Assembly (NCBI GenBank): GCA_016198885.1
Contig: JACQHV010000036.1
Coordinates: 1 to 7,020, forward strand
Direction of reading: 5' to 3'
DNA from: Gammaproteobacteria bacterium
Lineage (GTDB): Bacteria; Pseudomonadota; Gammaproteobacteria; Eutrophobiales; Eutrophobiaceae
Length of the DNA stretch: 7,020 nucleotides
The notes under the pieces were generated by a model. It was given only the letters and a program-made list of their open reading frames with translations, did not search any database and was not told the origin of the DNA. Made by a program: the position numbers and the translations under genes. This document shows, in pieces, positions 1-5,679 of this stretch; the first letter of the stretch is position 1, and each line of letters starts with the position of its first letter.

Positions 1-495
1 CGCTTCATGGCCGAACGCTCTATCGCCTACGTAGTAGGTGTTCTCACCATCGCTGCTACATTCCTGGCGCTGCCCACCCTCGGCATGTACTTCGGTCTGC
101 ACAAATGGACCGCCGCTATGACAGGCGGTGTCGTCGATGCACACTTTATCGTGTTAGTGAATACCGCCCTCGAATCGCCGCTCGGTCAGATCGCCATGAT
201 CCCCATGCTCGCATGGATCGCGAATTCTGCTCCGGCCAATCTCAAGGCCACCTATTTTGCGGTGATGGCCTCATTCACCAATCTCGCGCTCTCTCTCGCC
301 CAGCTTGGTACAAAATACCTGAACGGGGTATTCATTGTGACCCGTGAAGTCCGCAATGCAGCCAATAAAGCCATTGAGATTCCCGCCGACTATAGCCGGC
401 TTGGGGAGCTTATCATTGCAGTGGTACTTATCGGTTTCGTCTTGCCGTTCGCAGCAATACTGATAGTCCGCCTCAGCCGCTTGAAATGGGCCTGA
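1..495 (+). CDS. MFS / BT1-like membrane transporter, C-terminal part (5' end outside window)
   Basis: The reading frame is open from base 1 and ends at TGA 493-495, so this is the last 164 or so codons of a longer gene. The product is very hydrophobic. Counting from the Met at base 7, likely membrane helices lie near residues 8-30, 46-54, 58-74, 83-100 and 132-156, and it ends in a short basic tail (RLSRLKWA). The stretch around residues 59-95, with PMLAWIANSAP, a following YFAVMASFTNLALS and LGTKYLN, resembles the C-terminal half of major facilitator proteins of the BT1 (folate/biopterin transporter-like) type, where an Ala/Pro turn precedes a helix with a conserved Ser-x-x-Asn. The family call is from pattern recall, and the substrate cannot be inferred. 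It could be another MFS subfamily. The Met at base 7 is internal, not the true start. GC is visibly higher than in the gap that follows. It shares no obvious operon with the ATPase gene, which starts 298 bases later. Confidence 0.7.
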   Translation, partial: RFMAERSIAYVVGVLTIAATFLALPTLGMYFGLHKWTAAMTGGVVDAHFIVLVNTALESPLGQIAMIPMLAWIANSAPANLKATYFAVMASFTNLALSLAQLGTKYLNGVFIVTREVRNAANKAIEIPADYSRLGELIIAVVLIGFVLPFAAILIVRLSRLKWA

Positions 496-521
496 TGGAT
501 CTTAAATAATTCAGATAATGC

Positions 522-542
522 GGAAAGATAGAACTTCTTTCC
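522..542 (+). terminator. weak hairpin after the transporter gene
   Basis: GGAAAGA (522-528) and TCTTTCC (536-542) are perfect inverted complements with a 7-base loop, 27 bases after the transporter stop codon. The position suits a transcript end, but no run of T follows, so it is not a canonical intrinsic terminator. It may only be a 3' stem-loop. Confidence 0.25.
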
Positions 543-702
543 TACATTGAAAATGAAACAGGCATACGATCATCACAGCAAGATACGGGTCAAGTATGGC
601 AGAGTTTTTTTAATTAAATCGGGATGTTTTATGACCATCAGAGTAGTCCATTCAGTCTTGTATTCCATATGTCCAATAAACAATGAAAAAACAAAATATC
701 TC

Positions 703-734
703 TTGACTATAAATTTGTTTAATCAGGGTAAGAT
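703..734 (+). promoter_or_regulatory. candidate promoter for the P-type ATPase gene
   Basis: TTGACT (703-708) matches the sigma-70 -35 consensus at five of six positions, and TAAGAT (729-734) matches the -10 at four of six. The spacer is 20 bases, longer than the usual 16-18, so this promoter would be weak or activator-dependent, or the true -10 is elsewhere. Transcription starting near 741 would give a leader of about 53 bases that opens directly with the palindrome at 740-763. No FNR box is visible here: the nearest resemblance, TTGAT-N4-ATTAT at 751-764, has a poor right half and lies too close to the gene. Confidence 0.25.
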
Positions 735-739
735 TAGAG

Positions 740-763
740 TAATCAGAATATTGATTCTGATTA
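740..763. promoter_or_regulatory. 24-bp perfect palindrome upstream of the ATPase gene (operator or leader hairpin)
   Basis: The arms TAATCAGAAT (740-749) and ATTCTGATTA (754-763) are perfect reverse complements around the 4-base centre ATTG. In RNA the stem could extend outward by a G-U and an A-U pair to about 12 bp. It ends 30 bases before the ATPase start codon. A second, overlapping inverted repeat (GATTA-GAG-TAATC, 732-744) shares its left edge. Length and position suit a dimeric repressor or activator site, or a 5' leader stem-loop. Which regulator would bind is unknown. Confidence 0.5.
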
Positions 764-793
764 TTATGGACTGCTTATTCCACTAACCGATTT

Positions 794-3472
794 ATGACAT
801 CAACTACTCCATTGCACGCATTGTCCACAGAGGAGGTTCTCGCAAAACAGCGAACTACACTATCAGGTCTGAGCGATGATGAGGCCGCCATACGCCTTTC
901 TGAAGCAGGCCTCAATCGACTGACCCCTCCTCCGAAGCGAAGTCCCATTGCACGGTTTCTTGAGCAATTCCACAACACGCTTATCTATGTCCTGCTCGTT
1001 GCAGCTTTGGTGACTGCCCTGCTTGCCCACTGGGTTGATACCAGTGTAATTATCGGAGTTGTATTCATCAATGCCATAATTGGCTTTATTCAGGAAGGCA
1101 AAGCCGAGCATGCACTGGATGCAATCCGCAATCTGCTTTCACCACAGGCCACCGTCGTACGCAACGGCAATCCACGCACTGTTGCCAGTGAGGAACTTGT
1201 ACCCGGTGATATTGTATTGCTTCAATCCGGAGATCGTGTACCTGCCGATTTGCGACTTTTACGCCAAAAAAATCTTCACATTAACGAAGCCATGTTAACC
1301 GGTGAATCGCTGCCAGTCGAAAAATCAGTTCAACCACTTGCTGAATCCATTGTGCTCGCGGATAGACATTGCATTGCTTATTCCGGCACCTTCGTCACTT
1401 TCGGACAAGGCACAGGCATGGTAATAGCAACAGGGGATGGAACCGAAATAGGGCATATCAGTGAAATGATGTATCGTGTGCAAACACTGACAACACCACT
1501 CCTCAGACAGATGGCCATGTTCGCGCACTGGTTAACTGTCAGTATTCTTGTACTTGCAGTTGCAACGTTTCTGTTCGGTTTTTTCCTTCGTGACTATTCT
1601 GTTACACAATTGTTCATGGCAGCAGTTGGGCTTTCTGTTGCCGCTATTCCGGAAGGACTGCCTGCGATCATGACCATCACACTTGCCATCGGCGTACAAC
1701 GGATGGCACGTGGTAACGCAATTATCCGGCGCTTGCCAGCCGTGGAGACACTTGGCTCGGTTACAGTCATCTGTTCAGACAAGACAGGTACACTGACATG
1801 TAACGAAATGACGGTGAAGTGTCTCGCAACAGCGGACCATTTTATCGAAGTGGGTGGGGCAGGTTACACACCACACGGTACTTTTACGATAGATGGCAAA
1901 TTAGTCGATATAGCAGAAGATGAAGAACTCAGGGAACTAGGCCGTGCGGCCATTTTCTGTAACGACGCATTGCTTGAATATAAAGACGGTGAATGGGTAT
2001 TGCACGGTGATCCGACTGAAGGCGCCCTTGTGGTAACCAGTATGAAGATGGGTCTTGATCCACAATTTGAAAGAAAGCAATACCCGCGTGTCGATGAAAT
2101 CCCGTTTGAGTCTGATCATCGGTTTATGGCGACGTTGCATCATGACCATGCAGGTCATTCTTTTGTTTATTTAAAGGGCGCGCCGGAGAAAGTGCTCGAG
2201 TTATGCAATCATGAATGGCATGGTGGAGAAGAACGTCCACTCAATCCGAAATACTGGCATGATCAGATCGAGCGGATAGCGAATAATGGTCAACGCCCAC
2301 TCGCTATTGCATTCAAAGCAACACCGGATGTTCAGAACAACCTGACGTTTGAAGATGTCAGCGGTGGCCTGACTTTGTTTGGTATTTTTGGCATTACCGA
2401 TCCGCCCAGACAGGAAGCAATCAAATCGGTCCGGCAATGCCAGGAGGCGGGAATACGTGTAATGATGATAACAGGCGATCACGCATCTACCGCGCGCTCC
2501 ATTGGTGCACAATTAGGCATCGGTGATGGAACCACAGTGCTCAAGGGTGTTGAAATCGATCGCATGGATGATGCTGAATTGCAGGACTATGTAAAAAATA
2601 TTGATATTGTTGCCCGCGCCAGTCCTGAACACAAGATTCGTCTGGTGAAAATATTGCAGGCATTAGGCCAAGTGGTTGCGATGACGGGGGATGGTGTTAA
2701 CGATGCGCCAGCGCTTAAAAGAGCAGATGTTGGTATCGCGATGGGGCATAAAGGCACTGAAGTCGCAAAGGAAGCAGCGGAAATGGTGCTTGCTGATGAC
2801 AACTTTTCGTCTATTACCCGCGCCGTGAAAGAAGGAAGGACCGTCTACGACAACCTGAAGAAATCTATTGTATTTATTCTTCCGACTAACGGTGGCGAGG
2901 CATTTATACTGGTGATTGCAATATTACTCGGGCTTCTATTACCTATCACGCCGGTGCAGATTCTTTGGGTTAACATGATTACCGCTGTAACCCTGTCGTT
3001 GTCACTCGCATTTGAACCTTCAGAAGAAACTGTCATGCAGCGACCGCCACGGCAACCCGGTGAACCAATCCTTTCCCGTTTCCTTGTCTGGCGTATTGTA
3101 TTTGTGTCATTAATTATGGTGATGGGAACATTCGGCCTTTTTCTCTGGGCAAGGGGAAATGGGGCCACTATTGAATACGCTCGCACAATTGCCGTGAACA
3201 CACTGGTGATGTTTGAGGTGTTTTATCTCTTCAACACGCGTTATATACATATGTCAGTACTTTCACTGAAAGGCATGATCGGTAATCGCTTCATAATAAT
3301 CGCAACGGTGTTGGTCATACTTTTCCAGGTGTTATTCACCTATGCGTCCCCTATGCAGAGGCTATTCGAAACGGTTTCACTGACCTGGGACACGTGGCTT
3401 CATATCATCCCGGTCGCGTTCTCTGTATTTATACTGGTGGAGCTGGAAAAGCTGTTCATTAGCAAGATATAG
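794..3472 (+). CDS. P2-type cation-transporting ATPase (PacL/SERCA-like), 892 aa
   Basis: This is an inner-membrane pump that couples ATP hydrolysis to ion transport through a phospho-aspartate. In order it has a cation-ATPase N-terminal domain (about 5-60), helices M1-M2 (60-100), the actuator domain with TGES (169-172), M3-M4 (245-297) with PEGLP (286-290), the phosphorylation site DKTGTLT (Asp329), nucleotide-binding motif KGAPE (461-465), TDPPR (535-539), the hinge TGDGVNDAP (631-639), and six C-terminal helices (about 691-886). Against SERCA, the M4 Glu (287), M5 Asn and Glu (699, 702), M6 Asn and Thr (727, 730) and M8 Glu (808) ligands are kept, but the M6 Asp is Ala731. The transported ion is therefore uncertain; Ca2+ should not be assumed, and K+ or Na+ is possible. 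Length is normal for the family. The start is fixed by an in-frame TGA at 758-760 and by N-terminal homology, although no clear Shine-Dalgarno precedes it. It is apparently monocistronic, since the next gene converges on it. Confidence 0.93.
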   Translation: MTSTTPLHALSTEEVLAKQRTTLSGLSDDEAAIRLSEAGLNRLTPPPKRSPIARFLEQFHNTLIYVLLVAALVTALLAHWVDTSVIIGVVFINAIIGFIQEGKAEHALDAIRNLLSPQATVVRNGNPRTVASEELVPGDIVLLQSGDRVPADLRLLRQKNLHINEAMLTGESLPVEKSVQPLAESIVLADRHCIAYSGTFVTFGQGTGMVIATGDGTEIGHISEMMYRVQTLTTPLLRQMAMFAHWLTVSILVLAVATFLFGFFLRDYSVTQLFMAAVGLSVAAIPEGLPAIMTITLAIGVQRMARGNAIIRRLPAVETLGSVTVICSDKTGTLTCNEMTVKCLATADHFIEVGGAGYTPHGTFTIDGKLVDIAEDEELRELGRAAIFCNDALLEYKDGEWVLHGDPTEGALVVTSMKMGLDPQFERKQYPRVDEIPFESDHRFMATLHHDHAGHSFVYLKGAPEKVLELCNHEWHGGEERPLNPKYWHDQIERIANNGQRPLAIAFKATPDVQNNLTFEDVSGGLTLFGIFGITDPPRQEAIKSVRQCQEAGIRVMMITGDHASTARSIGAQLGIGDGTTVLKGVEIDRMDDAELQDYVKNIDIVARASPEHKIRLVKILQALGQVVAMTGDGVNDAPALKRADVGIAMGHKGTEVAKEAAEMVLADDNFSSITRAVKEGRTVYDNLKKSIVFILPTNGGEAFILVIAILLGLLLPITPVQILWVNMITAVTLSLSLAFEPSEETVMQRPPRQPGEPILSRFLVWRIVFVSLIMVMGTFGLFLWARGNGATIEYARTIAVNTLVMFEVFYLFNTRYIHMSVLSLKGMIGNRFIIIATVLVILFQVLFTYASPMQRLFETVSLTWDTWLHIIPVAFSVFILVELEKLFISKI

Positions 3473-3493
3473 AAAGAAACGATTTTCTATATC
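3466..3493. repeat. 10-bp inverted repeat overlapping the ATPase stop codon
   Basis: GATATAGAAA (3466-3475) and TTTCTATATC (3484-3493) are perfect reverse complements with an 8-base loop. The left arm contains the TAG stop (3470-3472). The stem is AT-rich and is followed by A residues rather than T on the + strand, so it is not a standard intrinsic terminator. It may form the 3' stem-loop of the ATPase mRNA. Confidence 0.4.
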
Positions 3494-3528
3494 AGAAAAA
3501 AATATCTTATTCTGTTAGTGGATAGACA

Positions 3529-3558
3529 TTTTTGTCCTTTGCGATGACAGGACAAAAA
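3529..3558. repeat. 10-bp inverted repeat between convergent ATPase and HIG1 genes
   Basis: TTTTTGTCCT (3529-3538) and AGGACAAAAA (3549-3558) are perfect reverse complements with a 10-base loop, placed between two converging genes. That position suggests a shared transcript end. However, the T run precedes the GC part of the stem and the A run follows it on both strands, the reverse of a classical bidirectional terminator. A role in termination is only possible. Confidence 0.35.
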
Positions 3559-3573
3559 ACATATATCAAGGCA

Positions 3574-3768
3574 TTATGTGTTGGTCAGATACAGCGCAAT
3601 CAACAATAATAATAACGTAACGCCTTGCATTCCAACCCGCGCAAACATCAATTGTGTGCCATGCTTTTCATCAAACTCGCCACCACGAGCCATGGAACCA
3701 ATACCGGTAATGAGTATGATTGCTGTCATTAATAATGCTGTTAGAATTACAATGGTAAGCAGATTCAT
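3574..3768 (-). CDS. HIG1-domain (hypoxia-induced family) small twin-transmembrane protein, 64 aa
   Basis: The product has two membrane helices (about residues 2-24 and 45-62) joined by a charged loop, SMARGGEFDEKHGTQ (25-39). The loop and the start of helix 2, with F42-A-R44-V-G-M-Q48-G, match the HIG1 domain, whose eukaryotic members have a similar R-V-x-x-Q-G element. In mitochondria HIG1/RCF proteins associate with cytochrome c oxidase and respiratory supercomplexes; short free-standing versions are common in Proteobacteria, and a similar inner-membrane role is inferred here. I chose the ATG at 3766-3768 because AGGAG (3780-3776) lies 7 bases upstream. A longer version from 3795 would add nine residues (MRNSCRRLL) without such a site. 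The gene is convergent with the ATPase gene and divergent from the PPK2 gene. Its promoter carries a well-placed FNR box, so induction under low oxygen is likely. Other two-helix families are possible but fit the loop motif less well. Confidence 0.8.
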   Translation of the reverse strand: MNLLTIVILTALLMTAIILITGIGSMARGGEFDEKHGTQLMFARVGMQGVTLLLLLIALYLTNT

Positions 3769-3775
3769 TAATAAT

Positions 3776-3780
3776 CTCCT
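3776..3780 (-). promoter_or_regulatory. Shine-Dalgarno of the HIG1 gene
   Basis: On the minus strand AGGAG (3780 to 3776) lies 7 bases before the ATG at 3768. It settles the start in favour of the 64-residue form. Confidence 0.8.
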
Positions 3781-3815
3781 GCATGAATTTCTCATGTATG
3801 GTTCATATATTGAAA

Positions 3816-3821
3816 ATGCTA
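3816..3821 (-). promoter_or_regulatory. -10 box of the FNR-type HIG1 promoter
   Basis: Read on the minus strand, 3821 to 3816 is TAGCAT, four of six matches to TATAAT including the key TA and final T. A start point near 3809 follows, giving a leader of about 41 bases. The -35 position (3844 to 3839) reads ATTCAA, a poor match, as expected when an activator overlaps it. The FNR box centre falls exactly at -41.5 from this start point. Confidence 0.55.
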
Positions 3822-3843
3822 GTCAATTGCAGGACGGATTGAA

Positions 3844-3857
3844 TTGATCTGGATCAA
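3844..3857. promoter_or_regulatory. perfect FNR/ANR-type operator
   Basis: TTGAT-CTGG-ATCAA matches the FNR/ANR consensus TTGAT-N4-ATCAA at all ten defined positions. Its centre, 3850.5, is 41.5 bp from the predicted start of the HIG1 transcript on the minus strand, the class II activator position of FNR. The site lies 157 bases before the divergent PPK2 start codon and could serve that gene too: a start at the mirror position (3892) would have TATGTT (3880-3885) as its -10. FNR-family proteins act as oxygen- or redox-sensing activators. Confidence 0.75.
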
Positions 3858-3861
3858 CTTG

Positions 3862-3897
3862 TAATCAATATATTTTTGATATGTTTTATATTGATTA
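3862..3897. repeat. 11-bp inverted repeat in the divergent control region
   Basis: TAATCAATATA (3862-3872) and TATATTGATTA (3887-3897) are perfect reverse complements separated by 14 bases. The repeat begins 4 bases after the FNR box and overlaps the candidate PPK2 promoter. Its outer TAATCA/TGATTA ends are identical to those of the palindrome before the ATPase gene, suggesting a shared binding protein. AT-richness makes some such symmetry likely by chance. Confidence 0.35.
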
Positions 3898-3905
3898 ATT
3901 ATATA
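3876..3905 (+). promoter_or_regulatory. candidate sigma-70 promoter for the PPK2 gene
   Basis: TTGATA (3876-3881) matches the -35 consensus at five of six positions, and TATATA (3900-3905) matches the -10 at four of six, with an 18-base spacer; an overlapping TATAAA lies at 3902-3907. The start would be near 3912, giving a leader of about 100 bases. A second, weaker option nearer the gene is TTGATC (3950-3955) with TAATAA (3973-3978), spacer 17. The region is AT-rich, so false matches are likely. Confidence 0.3.
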
Positions 3906-4000
3906 AATAAAATCAAAGGCCGGAATCGGGCTATGGATAGATAGAGTTTTTGATCCATGCAAAACTTGCACATAATAACGCCTGTCGTCAGTCCAATTAT

Positions 4001-4006
4001 GGGGAG
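4001..4006 (+). promoter_or_regulatory. Shine-Dalgarno of the PPK2 gene, supporting a GTG start
   Basis: GGGGAG is followed by 8 bases and then GTG (4015-4017). The N-terminal sequence beginning there fits the family, so GTG is taken as the start codon. Confidence 0.7.
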
Positions 4007-4014
4007 ATGAACCC

Positions 4015-5502
4015 GTGTTTGAAAGCGCAGAAGTTGGACGCACTGTTACAAAGGAATATTTCGTCAAAGAGGAACTGAAACTTCAAACAGAGTTATTAAA
4101 CGCCCAGCAGGCGTTGCGGGAAGCACAGATACCGGTGGTGATCATACTTTCCGGTGTTGAAGGCGCCGGGAAGGGTGAAGTACTGAACCGCCTGTGCAAA
4201 TGGCTCGATATACGGGGCATACAGACATATGCATTCCTGGACGAGGCCGAGGAGGAACGGGAACGTCCTCGTTACTGGCGGTTTTGGCGGGTAATGCCCG
4301 CACGCGGAAAAATATCCATTTTATTCGGTTCCTGGTACTCGCAACCTATTATCAACCGGGTGTTTCACAAGATCGGAAACCGCCGCTTTGAGCGCGAATT
4401 CAACCGTATCGTGGATTTTGAACGGCTGCTCACTGACGATGGTGTGCTTATCGTTAAATATTGGTACCACCTGCCGAGGAGAGTCCTCAAAAAACGCATC
4501 AAGGCCGACAAAAAAGAGAAACAAAGACATGAATCCGGCACTCCATTCTTCAAGAAGTTTTTCAAAAGATTCGATGAATTCCTTGCTGTATCGGAACGAG
4601 TATTACGCGCGTCGGATACAGGTTTTTCTCCGTGGCATGTTGTCGAGGCTTCTGACGGGCGCTATCGCGATCTTGAAACAGGCCGTATCCTGCTTGCTGC
4701 ATTCAAGAGCCGTTTGGCACATATTGATCGCACGGTGAACGTAACCGTGCAACCTGCATTACAGTCGACGAACCCCGACGGGAGTACAGTTACGGTACTT
4801 GACCGTGTCGACCTTAAACAGTCTGTTACGGATCGGGAATATCGAACCGGTATACTCAGGCTGCAAAGGAAACTTTATAAGCAGGCATGGCAAGCGTATC
4901 TCCAGCGTCACAATACCGTGGCGGTATTTGAAGGGTGGGACGCTTCCGGCAAGGGTGGGGCGATAAGACGCGTGACGGCGGGTCTGGACGGGCGGCTGTA
5001 CCGTGTGATCTCCATTGCAGCCCCCACAGATGAAGAACTAAGTCAGCATTATCTGTGGCGTTTCTGGCGCCACATCCCGCGCGCGGGTTATATCACTATC
5101 TATGACCGCTCCTGGTATGGCCGTGTATTGGTCGAGCGTGTCGAAAAATTTGCGACTGAAACGGAATGGACCCGCGCCTACCGGGAAATCAACGAATTCG
5201 AGGCACAATTATGCGAGCACGGCGTGACACTGCTCAAGTTCTGGATCCACATCAGTCCGGACGAGCAATTGAGACGGTTCAAGGAACGTGAAAAACTTGT
5301 CTGGAAACAGCACAAGATCACTGAAGAAGACTGGCGCAACCGCGAGAAGTGGGCGGCTTATGAAGCTGTAATCAACGATATGGTAGCGCATACCAGCACA
5401 CACTACGCGCCGTGGACTCTGGTCGCCGGTAATGATAAGAAATTTGCGCGTTTACAAATATTGCGCACCTTCAGTGATCGGCTCGATGAAGATCTTGATT
5501 AA
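4015..5502 (+). CDS. pap: polyphosphate:AMP phosphotransferase (class II PPK2, fused two-domain), 495 aa
   Basis: This cytosolic kinase transfers phosphate from polyphosphate to AMP, giving ADP. Two PPK2 domains are fused. The N-terminal one (about 15-240) keeps a Walker A-like loop, GVEGAGKGE (47-55), and ERPRYWRFWR (83-92), but where active domains have D-R-S-W-Y-G-R it has F-G-S-W-Y-S-Q (104-110), so the lid Asp and Arg are missing. The C-terminal domain (about 270-492) has the full set: EGWDASGKGG (306-315), LWRFWRHIPR (347-356) and YDRSWYGR (363-370, Asp364). One degenerate and one active domain in about 500 residues is the known class II plan for the AMP-specific enzyme; single-domain class I members phosphorylate ADP or GDP. 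The start is GTG 4015, supported by GGGGAG (4001-4006) 8 bases upstream. The gene is divergent from HIG1 and convergent with rtcB. It may share the FNR site. Substrate preference is inferred from architecture. Confidence 0.92.
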   Translation: MFESAEVGRTVTKEYFVKEELKLQTELLNAQQALREAQIPVVIILSGVEGAGKGEVLNRLCKWLDIRGIQTYAFLDEAEEERERPRYWRFWRVMPARGKISILFGSWYSQPIINRVFHKIGNRRFEREFNRIVDFERLLTDDGVLIVKYWYHLPRRVLKKRIKADKKEKQRHESGTPFFKKFFKRFDEFLAVSERVLRASDTGFSPWHVVEASDGRYRDLETGRILLAAFKSRLAHIDRTVNVTVQPALQSTNPDGSTVTVLDRVDLKQSVTDREYRTGILRLQRKLYKQAWQAYLQRHNTVAVFEGWDASGKGGAIRRVTAGLDGRLYRVISIAAPTDEELSQHYLWRFWRHIPRAGYITIYDRSWYGRVLVERVEKFATETEWTRAYREINEFEAQLCEHGVTLLKFWIHISPDEQLRRFKEREKLVWKQHKITEEDWRNREKWAAYEAVINDMVAHTSTHYAPWTLVAGNDKKFARLQILRTFSDRLDEDLD

Positions 5503-5679
5503 AAGAACCCGTAATCAGGGTCAGACCGGTTTTCTGCGACTAAGATCATGCTAAATATATGTATGACGAGTCCGAATTTCTTTCCGGCCGGTACTTCACA
5601 CAGGAAACGAATCTGCATTACTGGAAGTTTCATGTGGATATCATCCCCGGTGATTTTCGTGGTCGGCACGACCCGCAGT
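5503..5679. other. convergent intergenic region between PPK2 and rtcB genes, no gene seen
   Basis: These 177 bases separate two converging genes. I see no canonical terminator. GATCTTGATT (5491-5500) and AATCAGGGTC (5511-5520) could pair in RNA as a 10-bp stem with two G-U pairs, just over the PPK2 stop, but without a T run. A minus-strand open frame (5499-5741) overlaps the rtcB end out of frame, has no ribosome binding site and resembles nothing known. GGTC-A-GACC at 5519-5527 and CCGGCCGG at 5584-5591 are short palindromes. Confidence 0.5.

Larger units (their letters stand above)
496..793. other. AT-rich intergenic region between transporter and ATPase genes
   Basis: These 298 bases hold no gene I can support. 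A 79-codon open frame (547-786) lacks a ribosome binding site, has low-complexity Ile/Lys-rich content and resembles no family I know, so I treat it as chance. What can be seen is a weak hairpin at 522-542, a possible -35/-10 pair at 703-734, and a strong palindrome at 740-763 just before the ATPase gene. Base composition is markedly richer in A+T than the genes on either side. Confidence 0.6.

Noticed and set aside
751..764. FNR-like site TTGAT-N4-ATTAT before the ATPase gene
   Set aside because: The right half matches at only three of five positions, and class II spacing would put the transcript start inside the coding sequence. The symmetry is better explained by the palindrome at 740-763.
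547..786. 79-codon open frame before the ATPase gene, ending 7 bases before its ATG
   Set aside because: It has no ribosome binding site, an AT-driven Ile/Lys-rich composition and no recognisable family. Its last six codons (from ATG 766) could be a leader peptide coupled to the ATPase, but nothing supports translation.
2845..3201. 118-codon minus-strand open frame inside the ATPase gene
   Set aside because: It lies opposite the conserved C-terminal membrane domain of the ATPase and shows no recognisable protein motif.
3950..3963. FNR-like site TTGAT-N4-GCAAA before the PPK2 gene
   Set aside because: Only two of five right-half positions match, and there is no -10 box at the expected distance.
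5584..5591. CCGGCCGG palindrome in the PPK2-rtcB gap
   Set aside because: An 8-bp self-complementary word is common by chance and has no partner signal such as a T run or second copy.
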